The notes beneath the pieces are model-generated. The model was not told the DNA's origin. It did not search any database and saw only the letters and a list, made by a program, of their open reading frames with translations. This document shows, one piece after another, positions 54,077 through 62,985 of a stretch of DNA of 64,000 bases. The DNA lies in contig CAKSAM010000004.1 of the NCBI GenBank assembly GCA_934436245.1, forward strand, positions 1 through 64,000. Reading direction: 5' to 3'. Made by a program: the position numbers and the translations under genes. Source of the DNA: an uncultured Acetatifactor sp. (GTDB taxonomy: Bacteria > Bacillota > Clostridia > Lachnospirales > Lachnospiraceae). Position 1 is the stretch's first letter; every line of letters starts with the position of its first letter.

Positions 54077-55048
54077 ATGGCAAAAGAACTTCAACAGATA
54101 TCGCCGGAAAACAGGCGAAAAAGAGTGCAGCGGTTGAAGAAAATAATCGTAGGTATCGTGGTGATGGGGCTGGTAATTCCTATCCTGTGTTGTGTGTATC
54201 TGTTTTGCAGGCTACGTACCATAGACGGGGTTTTGGAGAAACTGGAACAGAGGCTGGAAGAATTAGAAGCCGGAAACCGGGAACTGCAGATGACATTACA
54301 ACAGTTTTCGACAGGAAATGGTGAAATACAGCAGGCAACAGAGACACAGGAAGAAAGCCCTGCCGGTGATCTGACCGATACAGGACATTGGCAGGATACA
54401 TCAGAACAGCTTGCCGGACAGGAAGAGATTCACAAGGTATATTTGACTTTTGATGATGGTCCCAGCAGTTATACGAATGAAATTCTGGATATTTTGGATG
54501 AATATCATGTGAAAGCCACTTTTTTTGTTGTTGGGAAAGAAGGAGCCGATGCACAGCAGACATTGCAGAGAATTGTAGAGGACGGGCATACTCTGGGAAT
54601 GCATTCGTATAGTCACCAATACAAGGAATTATATGAATCGCTGGATAGCTTTTCAGCAGATTTTGAGCAGATCAGGGATTATATTTATCAGACTACCGGT
54701 GTTGAAAGTGTATATTATCGTTTCCCTGGTGGAAGCTCCAATACGATCAGTGAGATAGACATGCATGAGTTTATTGATTATCTGGAAAGCCAGGGAGTAG
54801 AATATTATGACTGGAATGTATCCTCCGGAGACGGGGGAAGCGTGAGACTATCTACGGACACACTGCTGGAAAATTGTACGAAGGATCTTGACACAAGAGA
54901 CAGATCCATTGTACTGCTTCATGATTCAGCGGAAAAGCCTACTACAGTGGAGGCACTGCCTGGCATTATAGAGAATATTCTGGGCAGACCGGATACGGTG
55001 ATTCTGCCGATCACGGAGAATACCAGGCCGGTTCATCATATAGAATAA
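54077..55048 (+). CDS. Membrane-anchored polysaccharide deacetylase (NodB domain)
   Basis: A 323-residue protein, start at 54077 after AAAAGGAG. A transmembrane anchor (about residues 24-46, IIVGIVVMGLVIPILCCVYL) is followed by a coiled coil (about 52-85) and a Thr/Gln-rich linker. The NodB domain (from about 120) has all motifs: LTFDDGPSSY, GMHSYSHQY (metal His), RFPGGSSN, YDWNVSSG and IVLLHDS. It deacetylates N-acetyl groups of peptidoglycan or another envelope glycan outside the membrane. It lies directly before a bactofilin and the pyrH-rseP run. Confidence 0.92.
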   Translation: MAKELQQISPENRRKRVQRLKKIIVGIVVMGLVIPILCCVYLFCRLRTIDGVLEKLEQRLEELEAGNRELQMTLQQFSTGNGEIQQATETQEESPAGDLTDTGHWQDTSEQLAGQEEIHKVYLTFDDGPSSYTNEILDILDEYHVKATFFVVGKEGADAQQTLQRIVEDGHTLGMHSYSHQYKELYESLDSFSADFEQIRDYIYQTTGVESVYYRFPGGSSNTISEIDMHEFIDYLESQGVEYYDWNVSSGDGGSVRLSTDTLLENCTKDLDTRDRSIVLLHDSAEKPTTVEALPGIIENILGRPDTVILPITENTRPVHHIE

Positions 55049-55098
55049 GATATAAAAGCAATTATTATATAACAAGAAATAAACGGAGGTACATATTC

Positions 55099-55989
55099 AT
55101 GGGATTTTTCTCAGATTTAAAGGAAGATTTGTCTCAGGCAGTGAATGAATTAATGCCGGAGGAGGACCTGAATCAGGCAGATGCCGCAGAGGCCAAGAAG
55201 CAGCCTCAGGAGAATGCACAGGACACGGTGGTGGAGAAAGAACAGACAACACAGCCTGTTACTGAGACACAGAGTGATAATGCAGCATTGGAAGAAATGT
55301 TAAAAAATCTGGATACTATCGAGCTCCCAGAAGGTGAGGCGGAAACAGTACCGGCAGAAGAGACCGAAAAGACTGAGGAGTCTGTGGAAGATGCGGCACC
55401 TGAGTTGGATCTTGATAGTGTACTTCAGAATGATATGACAGCAGGCAGTGTTGTGGAACAGGAATATGTAGAAGAAAACAAAGGAGCAGAGAAGAGAATG
55501 GACGCAAAAATCGTATCAGATGAAACCGCAGTTATTACCGCCGGTATGGTGATTACCGGAGATGTCAGCTCCGAAGGGTCTATGGATCTGGTAGGTACTA
55601 TTAATGGAAATATTGATATTCTGGGTAAACTGAATATTACCGGATATATTAATGGTAATTCTAAGGCAGCAGAGATTTTTGCAGAGGGTGCCAAGATCAG
55701 TGGAGAGATTGTCAGTGAAGGTTCTGTAAAAATCGGTGCAAGTTCTGTAGTAATCGGTAATATTACAGCTACCAGCGCTGCTATCGCAGGCGCAGTAAAG
55801 GGAGATATTGATGTACAGGGACCTGTGATTCTGGATTCTTCCGCTATTGTCATGGGTAACATTAAGTCCAAGTCCGTACAGATCAACAATGGTGCGGTCA
55901 TCGAAGGTATGTGCTCTCAGTGCTATGCAGATGTCAGTCCGACTTCCTTCTTCGATGATTACAAGCCCGAGAAAAAGAAAGCAAAATAA
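55099..55989 (+). CDS. Bactofilin-like polymer-forming cytoskeletal protein
   Basis: A 296-residue protein, start at 55099 after CGGAGG. Residues 1-135 are acidic and low complexity (Glu, Gln, Thr, Ala), with an amphipathic N-terminal MGFFSDLKEDLSQAVNELM. Residues about 145-270 form the bactofilin beta-helix, visible as regular Gly-Asp/Asn turns (ITGDVSSEGSMDLVGTINGN, ISGEIVSEGSVKIG, VKGDIDVQG). The tail is basic (KPEKKKAK). Bactofilins polymerise without nucleotide and organise wall enzymes; next to a wall deacetylase, a role in envelope shaping is plausible. The gap to pyrH is 13 bp. Confidence 0.9.
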   Translation: MGFFSDLKEDLSQAVNELMPEEDLNQADAAEAKKQPQENAQDTVVEKEQTTQPVTETQSDNAALEEMLKNLDTIELPEGEAETVPAEETEKTEESVEDAAPELDLDSVLQNDMTAGSVVEQEYVEENKGAEKRMDAKIVSDETAVITAGMVITGDVSSEGSMDLVGTINGNIDILGKLNITGYINGNSKAAEIFAEGAKISGEIVSEGSVKIGASSVVIGNITATSAAIAGAVKGDIDVQGPVILDSSAIVMGNIKSKSVQINNGAVIEGMCSQCYADVSPTSFFDDYKPEKKKAK

Positions 55990-56002
55990 GGAGCATACGA
56001 CC

Positions 56003-56698
56003 ATGAAGAGAATATTACTGAAGCTCAGTGGAGAAGCACTGGCAGGAGAGAAAAAGACCGGTTTTGATGAGGAAACCGTCAGAAAGGTCGCATTGCAGGT
56101 AAAGAAGCTGGTGGATGACGGCATTCAGGTGGGTATCGTTATCGGTGGAGGCAATTTCTGGAGAGGAAGATCCAGTGAAAATATTGATCGTACCAAGGCT
56201 GATCAGATTGGTATGTTAGCCACGATCATGAACTGTATTTATGTTTCTGAGATTTTTCGTTCTGTAGGCATGATGACTAATATCCTGACTCCTTTTGAAT
56301 GCGGATCTTTTACAAAATTGTTTTCAAAGGACAGAGCCAATAAGTATTTTGCAAAAGGCATGGTAGTGTTCTTTGCAGGCGGTACCGGACATCCGTATTT
56401 TTCCACCGATACCGGTGTTGTTCTTCGAGCTATCGAGGTAGAGGCAGATGTCATTCTGCTGGCCAAGGCCATTGACGGTGTCTACAATGCAGATCCTGCC
56501 AAGGATCCCACAGCGAAGAAATATGATGAAGTATCTATTGATGAAGTTATCGCAAAGAATCTTCAGGTAGTGGATATGACAGCTTCTATTCTGGCCAGAG
56601 ATAATAAAATGCCCATGTGGGTCTTTGGCCTGAATGAAGAGAATAGTATTGTGAACACCATGAAAGGCAAGTTCAACGGAACCAAAGTAACGGTGTGA
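56003..56698 (+). CDS. pyrH: Uridylate kinase
   Basis: A 231-residue hexameric amino-acid-kinase-fold enzyme that phosphorylates UMP to UDP. Start at 56003 with AAGGAG upstream; longer frames overlap the bactofilin gene. Hallmarks: LKLSGEALAG at the N-terminus, IVIGGGNFWRG, DQIGMLATIMN (nucleotide site), GTGHPYFSTDTG and LAKAIDGVYNADP. It precedes frr, the usual order in bacteria. Confidence 0.97.
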   Translation: MKRILLKLSGEALAGEKKTGFDEETVRKVALQVKKLVDDGIQVGIVIGGGNFWRGRSSENIDRTKADQIGMLATIMNCIYVSEIFRSVGMMTNILTPFECGSFTKLFSKDRANKYFAKGMVVFFAGGTGHPYFSTDTGVVLRAIEVEADVILLAKAIDGVYNADPAKDPTAKKYDEVSIDEVIAKNLQVVDMTASILARDNKMPMWVFGLNEENSIVNTMKGKFNGTKVTV

Positions 56699-56759
56699 TT
56701 TTTGGAAATAATTACAAATAATAAATGGAAAGGCGCAGAGCGCAGAAGAGAGGAAAACA

Positions 56760-57311
56760 ATGGACGCAAGAGTACAGGTATATAGTGACAAGATGCAGAA
56801 GGCTTATGAGTTCCTGGAGGCAGATTTTGCAGCCATCCGTGCAGGACGTGCGAACCCTCACGTACTGGATAAGCTGAGAGTAGATTATTACGGAACACCT
56901 ACCCCCATTCAGCAGGTAGGCAACGTGACTGTTCCTGAAGCACGTATCATCCAGATCGCTCCCTGGGAGAAGTCTCTGATCAAAGAAATCGAGAAAGCAA
57001 TCATGACTTCTGATATTGGTATCAACCCTTCCAACGACGGCAGTGTGATCCGTCTGGTATTTCCGGAACTTACCGAGGAACGCAGAAAAGATCTGGTAAA
57101 AGAAGTGAAGAAGAAGGGCGAGGAAGGCAAAGTGGCTATCCGTAATATCAGAAGAGACGGCAACGATGCATTCAAGAAGCTGGCTAAGACAGAAGTATCT
57201 GAGGACGAGATCAAAAGTCTGGAAGATGATCTGCAGAAGCTTACAGATAAGTATGTAAAGGATATTGATGCTCTGATCGACAGTAAGTCCAAGGAGATCA
57301 TGACGGTTTAA
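56760..57311 (+). CDS. frr: Ribosome recycling factor
   Basis: A 183-residue protein with the two-domain tRNA-like fold: a long three-helix bundle and the small beta domain. Diagnostic segments are FAAIRAGRANPHVLDKLRVD, YYGTPTPIQQVGNVTVPEAR, NPSNDGSVIRLVFPELTEER and RNIRRDGNDAFKKL. It splits post-termination ribosomes with EF-G. 61 bp separate it from pyrH. Confidence 0.98.
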   Translation: MDARVQVYSDKMQKAYEFLEADFAAIRAGRANPHVLDKLRVDYYGTPTPIQQVGNVTVPEARIIQIAPWEKSLIKEIEKAIMTSDIGINPSNDGSVIRLVFPELTEERRKDLVKEVKKKGEEGKVAIRNIRRDGNDAFKKLAKTEVSEDEIKSLEDDLQKLTDKYVKDIDALIDSKSKEIMTV

Positions 57312-57324
57312 GAAGGTTCAAAAT

Positions 57325-58044
57325 ATGGAAGAAAATCTGAAAATTCCAAATCATGTAGCCATCATTCTGGATGGCAACGGCCGCTGGGCCAAGGCAAAGG
57401 GAATGCCACGAAATTACGGGCATGTGCAAGGTGCAAAGACGGTGGAAGTAATCTGTGAAGAAGCCTATCGCATGGGAATTCAGTATCTTACGGTATATGC
57501 TTTTTCAACGGAGAACTGGAACCGCCCACAGGATGAAGTGGATGCATTGATGAAGCTGCTCCGTAATTATATGAAGACCTGCCTGAAAACAGCGGAGAAA
57601 AACCGTATGTGTGTCAGGGTTCTGGGAGATAAGACCAGACTGGATGAGGATATCCGGACACGGATCGCAGAACTGGAAGAGGCTACGAAGAACAATGATG
57701 GTCTGCATTTCCAGATCGCCATTAATTACGGTGGCAGGGATGAGATCGTCCGTGCGGTGAAAAAACTGTCTGCAAAAGTACAGAGCGGAGAAGTGGATCC
57801 GGCAGGAATCACGGCAGATACACTGGAGGGATACCTGGATACTGTGGGAATCCCGGATCCGGATCTGCTGATCCGAACCTGTAACGAACAGAGGATTTCT
57901 AATTTCCTGTTGTGGCAGTTGGCTTATACGGAGTTTTATTTTACTCCGGTTCCCTGGCCGGATTTTACAAAAGAAGAATTGATCAAGGCTGTGGAGGCAT
58001 ATAATCATAGAGACAGAAGATATGGCGGCCTGAAGGAGGAATAG
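57325..58044 (+). CDS. uppS: Undecaprenyl diphosphate synthase
   Basis: A 239-residue cis-prenyltransferase that extends FPP with IPP to the C55 carrier lipid of wall synthesis. Motifs: HVAIILDGNGRWAKAKGMPR with the catalytic Asp, GHVQGAKTV, YAFSTENWNRP, INYGGRDEIVRAV and DLLIRTCNEQRISNFLLWQ, ending FDxxW-type FTPVPWPDF. Note NEQRISN where most homologues have GExRxSN. It starts 13 bp after frr. Confidence 0.97.
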   Translation: MEENLKIPNHVAIILDGNGRWAKAKGMPRNYGHVQGAKTVEVICEEAYRMGIQYLTVYAFSTENWNRPQDEVDALMKLLRNYMKTCLKTAEKNRMCVRVLGDKTRLDEDIRTRIAELEEATKNNDGLHFQIAINYGGRDEIVRAVKKLSAKVQSGEVDPAGITADTLEGYLDTVGIPDPDLLIRTCNEQRISNFLLWQLAYTEFYFTPVPWPDFTKEELIKAVEAYNHRDRRYGGLKEE

Positions 58045-58047
58045 CTT

Positions 58048-58875
58048 ATGTTTTGGACCCGTTTGTTCAGTGGCATTGTGCTGCTTGCTATTGCGCTGGC
58101 TGCGTTCAGCTTCGGCAATGTATTTCTGGCAGTGCCGTTGTGGCTTATTTCTCTGATCGCATATAGAGAGCTTACCAAGGCACTAAAATGTGCAACGGAT
58201 GAGAAGAAATTTAATGCACTGGAATGGATCGGCTTTGTGGGTGTAACAGCCTATTACGCAACATTGTTTTTTACCAGAGATCATACATTACTCCTGATGT
58301 GTATTGTGGGATTGTTCATGGCAGAAATGTTCTGCTATGTGGTAACTTTTCCCAAATACCAGGCCAGTCAGGTGATGGCATCGGTATTTTCGTTCCTGTA
58401 TGCACCGGTACTGTTGTCTTTTGTCTATCTGACCCGGGAGTGCGAGACCGGAATCTATCTGGTATGGCTGATCCTGATCAGCTCCTGGGGATGTGATACT
58501 TGTGCGTATGTGGTAGGCAAGCTGATCGGTAAGAAACATATTTTCCCGGAGTTGAGTCCTCATAAGTCCCTGGAGGGATGCATTGGCGGTGTCGTGGGAG
58601 CGGCTCTGATCGGGGGCCTGTATGCGCACTTTTTTGTGGAAGCGGCTTTTCCGGATCGGACGATCACATGGATCATTGCCTTTATCTGCGCAGCAGGTGC
58701 AGTAATGAGCATGGTGGGAGATCTGGCGGCTTCTGCCATTAAGCGAAATCATAATATTAAGGATTATGGCAAGCTGATTCCGGGTCATGGCGGCATCATG
58801 GATCGTTTTGACAGTATGACGGTTACAGCGCCTATGACTTATTTTCTTACGATCCTTATGATGGGACTTCGCTAG
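58048..58875 (+). CDS. cdsA: Phosphatidate cytidylyltransferase
   Basis: A 275-residue membrane enzyme with about seven helices that makes CDP-diacylglycerol. The family signature is near the C-terminus: SMVGDLAASAIKRNHNIKDY, GKLIPGHGGIMDRFDSM (the Asp pair of the active site). The ribosome binding site GAAGGAGG lies inside the end of uppS and only three bases separate the genes, indicating coupling. Confidence 0.97.
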   Translation: MFWTRLFSGIVLLAIALAAFSFGNVFLAVPLWLISLIAYRELTKALKCATDEKKFNALEWIGFVGVTAYYATLFFTRDHTLLLMCIVGLFMAEMFCYVVTFPKYQASQVMASVFSFLYAPVLLSFVYLTRECETGIYLVWLILISSWGCDTCAYVVGKLIGKKHIFPELSPHKSLEGCIGGVVGAALIGGLYAHFFVEAAFPDRTITWIIAFICAAGAVMSMVGDLAASAIKRNHNIKDYGKLIPGHGGIMDRFDSMTVTAPMTYFLTILMMGLR

Positions 58876-58916
58876 GGGCGGTTGTGCCGCAGGCGTCACA
58901 AAGCAGCCCTTATCGC

Positions 58917-58980
58917 AGAATCAAATTTGAAATTCGACCTGTGATTCCTCTGACGTAAGGAATCGTCTGCGGAATGGAGA
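58917..58980 (+). repeat. 64-bp intergenic repeat supplying a ribosome binding site, copy 2
   Basis: Same 64-bp element as at 31009-31072 (58 identical bases), with AGAATCAAATTTGAAATTCG, the GATTCCT/AGGAATC hairpin (loop CTGACGTA here, CCGACGGA there) and the GCGGAATGGAGA end. The dxr start codon follows five bases later. Confidence 0.85.
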
Positions 58981-58985
58981 TTAAT

Positions 58986-60140
58986 ATGAAAAAAATAGCA
59001 ATTTTGGGGTCTACCGGTTCCATCGGAACTCAGACGCTGGAAGTTGTCAGGAACAATCCGGAACTGCAGGTGGCAGCGTTGGCAGCCGGAAAAAGTGTAG
59101 AACAGATGGAACAGCAGATCAGAGAATTTCATCCTCTGATCGCAGGCATGTGGAGTGAGGAAGCGGCAGCAGACCTGCGGAGTCGTGTGGCGGATCTGCC
59201 TGTGAAGATCGTAAGTGGCATGGACGGTCTGCTGGAGATTGCAACAATGCCGCAGTCACAGGTATTAGTGACGGCGATTGTGGGTATGATTGGTATCAGA
59301 CCTACTATTGCAGCAATCGAAGCTGGAAAAGACATTGCACTGGCAAATAAAGAGACACTGGTGACTGCCGGACATATTATTATGCCGCTGGCAGCGAAAA
59401 TGGGTGTGAAGATACTTCCGGTGGACAGCGAACATAGTGCGATCTTCCAGTCATTGAACGGGGAACCGGCCGGAAGAATAGAGAAGATTCTGCTGACAGC
59501 CTCCGGTGGCCCATTCCGTGGACGGACGAGAGAACAGCTGAAAAACATTCAAGTGGAGGATGCTTTAAAGCATCCTAACTGGTCTATGGGACGAAAGATC
59601 ACAATTGATTCTTCGACACTGGTAAATAAAGGACTGGAGGTCATGGAGGCTAAGTGGCTGTTTGGCGTCAGCCTGGATCAGATTCAGGTCATCGTTCATC
59701 CACAGAGCATCATTCACTCTGCAGTACAGTATGTGGATGGCGCAGTCATTGCACAGCTGGGAACACCGGATATGAAGCTGCCGATCCAGTATGCTCTGTT
59801 CTATCCGGATCGTCGTCCTATGCCGGGGAAACGTCTGGATTTCTATGAACTGGCACAGGTGACTTTTGAGAAGCCGGATATGGATACGTTCTACGGTTTG
59901 AAACTTGCCTATGACGCACAGCGTATCGGCGGCAGCATGCCTACGGTATACAATGCAGCCAATGAGAAGGCGGTAGGACTGTTCTTAGACCGTAAGATTG
60001 AATATCTTCAGATCCCTAAGCTGATTCAGGAAGCAATGGAACAGCATAAGGTAATTGAAAATCCGGATGTGGATGAAATCCTGGAGACGGAGGCTTCTGT
60101 CTACCGTTATATAGAAAAAGTATATTCTGAGAGGCAATAA
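58986..60140 (+). CDS. dxr: 1-deoxy-D-xylulose 5-phosphate reductoisomerase
   Basis: A 384-residue enzyme, second step of the MEP isoprenoid pathway, whose product feeds UppS encoded upstream. Start at 58986 with GGAGA from the intergenic repeat; the ATG at 58974 is part of that repeat. NADPH site ILGSTGSIGTQTLEVV, catalytic loop and metal ligands in ALANKETLVTAG and PVDSEHSAIFQ, ASGGPFRG, HPNWSMGRKITIDSSTLVNK and EVMEAKWLF. The typical C-terminal helical domain is present. Confidence 0.98.
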   Translation: MKKIAILGSTGSIGTQTLEVVRNNPELQVAALAAGKSVEQMEQQIREFHPLIAGMWSEEAAADLRSRVADLPVKIVSGMDGLLEIATMPQSQVLVTAIVGMIGIRPTIAAIEAGKDIALANKETLVTAGHIIMPLAAKMGVKILPVDSEHSAIFQSLNGEPAGRIEKILLTASGGPFRGRTREQLKNIQVEDALKHPNWSMGRKITIDSSTLVNKGLEVMEAKWLFGVSLDQIQVIVHPQSIIHSAVQYVDGAVIAQLGTPDMKLPIQYALFYPDRRPMPGKRLDFYELAQVTFEKPDMDTFYGLKLAYDAQRIGGSMPTVYNAANEKAVGLFLDRKIEYLQIPKLIQEAMEQHKVIENPDVDEILETEASVYRYIEKVYSERQ

Positions 60141-61196
60141 ATGGTTACTTTGATCTTGTTTGTATTGATCTTTGGGGTGGTGGTGATTTCGCATGAATTC
60201 GGACATTTTCTGCTGGCGAAAGCCAATGGGATTCATGTGATAGAATTTTCGGTAGGCATGGGTCCGAATCTGTTTTCTTTTCAAAAAGGAGATACCAAAT
60301 ATTCCCTGAAGCTGCTTCCCATCGGCGGAGCCTGTATGTTTGAGGGTGAAGATGGCCTGAATGAGAAGGATGATGGAGAAGATCACAGCGGATCCTTCCT
60401 GAATGCCAATGTATGGGCGAGAATTTCCACAGTACTGGCAGGTCCTGTGTTTAATTTTATCCTTGGTTTTATCATAGCACTTATCATGGTCAATCTGATC
60501 GTGATCAGGGATCCTGTCGCAACGGAAATCGTGGATGGCGGCGCAGCACAGGAGGCGGGTCTGGAAGCAGGAGACCGCATCCTGTCTCTGAATGGAAGCA
60601 AGGTACATTTATATGAAGAAATACAGCTATTTACGCTGACCTATCGTGGCGGAGATGTAACAGTAGAGTATGAGAGAAACGGAACAAAGGGAACGACCAT
60701 ACTCACACCACAATATGATGAGACACAGGGACGTTACATGATCGGCATCAGCAATGCAGATTTTGTGGAATTATCCGGTATGGATTGTTTTCGATATTCC
60801 TGGTATGAAATGCGGTACTGTGTAAACATGACATGGAAAAGCCTAGTTATGCTGGTGCAGGGTCAGGTGTCCAGACAGGATGTGGCAGGACCCGTAGGCA
60901 TAGCTGTAAATGTGGTGGGAAAGACCTATGAGAACACCAGGGAATATGGATGGCAGAATGTACTGGTCAACATGTTGAATATCACATTAATGCTTACAGT
61001 AAACTTAGGAATTTTGAATCTTTTGCCGATTCCGGCACTGGATGGTGGGCGACTGGTATTCCTGATCTGGGAGGCGATCACCCATAAGCCGGTACCTCCG
61101 GAAAAGGAAGGCATGGTACATTTTATTGGTCTGATGTTTTTCATGGTCCTGATGGTGTTCCTGCTATTTAACGATCTGGTTAATATTTTCGGATAA
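60141..61196 (+). CDS. rseP: Site-2 protease, RseP/RasP type
   Basis: A 351-residue intramembrane zinc metalloprotease starting at the base after the dxr stop. Catalytic HEFGH is in the first transmembrane helix (VVISHEFGHFLLAK), the third metal ligand is in LNLLPIPALDGGRLVF, and one PDZ domain lies between (about residues 135-215, IVDGGAAQEAGLEAGDRILS). Family members cut anti-sigma factors and signal peptide remnants. Together with dxr, cdsA, uppS, frr and pyrH it forms the classical cluster. The ECF anti-sigma factor at 51565 is a possible substrate. Confidence 0.97.
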   Translation: MVTLILFVLIFGVVVISHEFGHFLLAKANGIHVIEFSVGMGPNLFSFQKGDTKYSLKLLPIGGACMFEGEDGLNEKDDGEDHSGSFLNANVWARISTVLAGPVFNFILGFIIALIMVNLIVIRDPVATEIVDGGAAQEAGLEAGDRILSLNGSKVHLYEEIQLFTLTYRGGDVTVEYERNGTKGTTILTPQYDETQGRYMIGISNADFVELSGMDCFRYSWYEMRYCVNMTWKSLVMLVQGQVSRQDVAGPVGIAVNVVGKTYENTREYGWQNVLVNMLNITLMLTVNLGILNLLPIPALDGGRLVFLIWEAITHKPVPPEKEGMVHFIGLMFFMVLMVFLLFNDLVNIFG

Positions 61197-61232
61197 CAGA
61201 TCAGACATATAAAAGTCTTCGACTGGTTGACA

Positions 61233-61262
61233 AAGAGCATACCTCATGGTATGCTCTTTTTA
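61233..61262 (+). terminator. Rho-independent terminator after rseP
   Basis: AAGAGCATAC and GTATGCTCTTTTT pair around CTCATG, with a T run. It closes the pyrH-rseP operon. Confidence 0.94.
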
Positions 61263-61354
61263 CATTCGTGAAGACACGATTCTATCTATTTTATGCCGTT
61301 CGGCAATAGTTCCCAGAAGCAACGTAAACAGAAGAGAAGAGGGGAGGAGTGTGC

Positions 61355-61960
61355 ATGGAGCATGTAACGGCCTGCTATTGGCAGAAGGAAGCAGCACCGG
61401 GGTTATTTTTACGTATACAGCAGCGGAGATATCGAAGAAGAGAGACTTCCGTTGTGCTTGCCTGTATTTCCGACAACGGAGCGCAGACAAAGGATCTGCA
61501 GGAGAAAATGGAGCAAGAACTGGATGGATCAGACATCTGGAAGACCAGAGAAGAGCGGATGCAGGAAAAGTGGACGGAATTTATGGTGGGGCAATCAAAG
61601 GACAGCAACTGCGCAGGAATACTATGCGTAGAAAACAGATTTCTATTGTTCAGCCGTGGAAGAATGAATATTTGCGGCTTTTTTAACAGATTCGGGAGAA
61701 CTGACTGGAAGGTCTGGAAGAATCAATGCATTGTGGGAGAAGTGGAACCGGGTACAGCGATCTTATTGGCGGATAATGCATTCCTGAATTTCTGCGAGGA
61801 GGAACTGGCAGCATGTCTGAGACCGGGAAGTATAGGCAGGGATTCTCTGACGGAAAGGGAAATGCGGGCGCAGAAACGGCTGGAAGAGTTAGGGCGGAAA
61901 GCAGAACATGAGGGAGGAAAACATATGGGTGCGGTATGGATTCTTCCGGTAATAGAATAA
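61355..61960 (+). CDS. Divergent PP2C-like or unknown protein paired with a kinase
   Basis: A 201-residue soluble protein. The ATG at 61355 fits the GGGGAGGA ribosome binding site better than the GTG two codons upstream. It has stretches that recall PP2C phosphatases (VVLACISDNG, NRFLLFSRGRMN, GTAILLADNAFLNF) but no DG/GDS metal-binding motif, so catalytic activity is doubtful. The C-terminal third is charged and helical (EREMRAQKRLEELGRKAEHE). It is followed nine bases later by a protein kinase gene, the usual neighbour of PP2C phosphatases, which is the main reason for the tentative label. Confidence 0.5.
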   Translation: MEHVTACYWQKEAAPGLFLRIQQRRYRRRETSVVLACISDNGAQTKDLQEKMEQELDGSDIWKTREERMQEKWTEFMVGQSKDSNCAGILCVENRFLLFSRGRMNICGFFNRFGRTDWKVWKNQCIVGEVEPGTAILLADNAFLNFCEEELAACLRPGSIGRDSLTEREMRAQKRLEELGRKAEHEGGKHMGAVWILPVIE

Positions 61961-61969
61961 AGGAGAAAA

Positions 61970-62836
61970 ATGGAAGCAGTAAGGATAGAGAATCTGAATG
62001 CAGTATTGGAACAGCATGGCTATGGACAGCCGGTACTGATTGGGAAAGGCAGTTTTTCCAGGGTCTACCGCATCAGAGACAGGGCAGGACACTTTTGGGC
62101 GTGCAGAGTGTCGGAAGCTACCGGACGCTGGCAGCAGGAGTGCATCAACTGGAAAGAAATCAGCCATCCCTTGTTTCCGGCCTATCGGGAACAGTGGACA
62201 GAAGGGACATACGGGTATCTGATCATTGAATTCTGGGAAGGAATGGATCTACAGGAGTTTCTCAGACGAAGAAAAAGACTGTCACCGGAGCAGGCAGCCG
62301 TTATTGTCGGACAACTTACGGAAGGACTGCAATACCTTCATGAGAGATCTCATCCGTTTCTCTATCGGGATTTAAAACCTGAAAACGTCCGGATCCGTTC
62401 CAACGGGAAAGTGGGAATTCTGGATCTGGGATGTCTGTGGAACAGAGAACAGAATCACTCAGCTGCGGGAAATTACTTTTACAGTGCCCCGGAACAGTTT
62501 CAAACGGGAGAAAATCCCGGGGAAGAGAGTGATGTATATGCGGTGGGGAAGCTGCTGGAGGTGATGTTGGAAAATACTGCCCAGAGAAGGTGGGAGGTAA
62601 GACAATGCTTTGGCAGACGGAAGGTATTGAAAGCCGGTAGAGCAGGACGGAGACGGCAGGAAGCATGGCTGCGCAGACTCAGCGCCATGGCGACCTGCAG
62701 GGAACGGGAAAAGCGTATTCCGGATATGAAAACATTTCGTCTTTTGCTGGAGGTAAGGAATGCTTCAGAAGGAGTGCGCAGACAGGCGCTGCAGGCCGCT
62801 GATTTTTATTATATCCGCAAGTTGTACTATTCGTAG
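61970..62836 (+). CDS. Ser/Thr protein kinase-like protein with altered ATP-site lysine
   Basis: A 288-residue cytoplasmic protein kinase fold without transmembrane or sensory extension. The glycine loop is GKGSFSRVY (from residue 25); where strand beta-3 should show Ala-x-Lys it has WACRVSE, with Arg46 in the Lys position. The catalytic loop YRDLKPENVRI (Asp134, Asn139) and ILDLGCL (DFG equivalent, DLG) are intact, as is the APE-like SAPEQF. After about residue 215 the C-lobe is very basic (RRKVLKAGRAGRRRQEAW). It forms a two-gene unit with the phosphatase-like gene. Activity is uncertain. Confidence 0.82.
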   Translation: MEAVRIENLNAVLEQHGYGQPVLIGKGSFSRVYRIRDRAGHFWACRVSEATGRWQQECINWKEISHPLFPAYREQWTEGTYGYLIIEFWEGMDLQEFLRRRKRLSPEQAAVIVGQLTEGLQYLHERSHPFLYRDLKPENVRIRSNGKVGILDLGCLWNREQNHSAAGNYFYSAPEQFQTGENPGEESDVYAVGKLLEVMLENTAQRRWEVRQCFGRRKVLKAGRAGRRRQEAWLRRLSAMATCREREKRIPDMKTFRLLLEVRNASEGVRRQALQAADFYYIRKLYYS

Positions 62837-62884
62837 TTGTACGTTCCGTGCTCGAACACAATCAATAAATTTTACAAAAAGTGC

Positions 62885-62913
62885 TTGCTGTTTGGAAGAG
62901 AAATGAGTATACT
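62885..62913 (+). promoter_or_regulatory. Promoter of the transaldolase-like gene
   Basis: TTGCTG (62885-62890), 17-bp spacer, TATACT (62908-62913): near-consensus sigma-A promoter, 72 bases before the start codon. Confidence 0.75.
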
Positions 62914-62985
62914 GTAGGTGAAGGTTCGTAAGTGAGTTTCAGGACCGGAAGCAATTAAATTTACATAGCAAAAAGGAGAAGAGTT

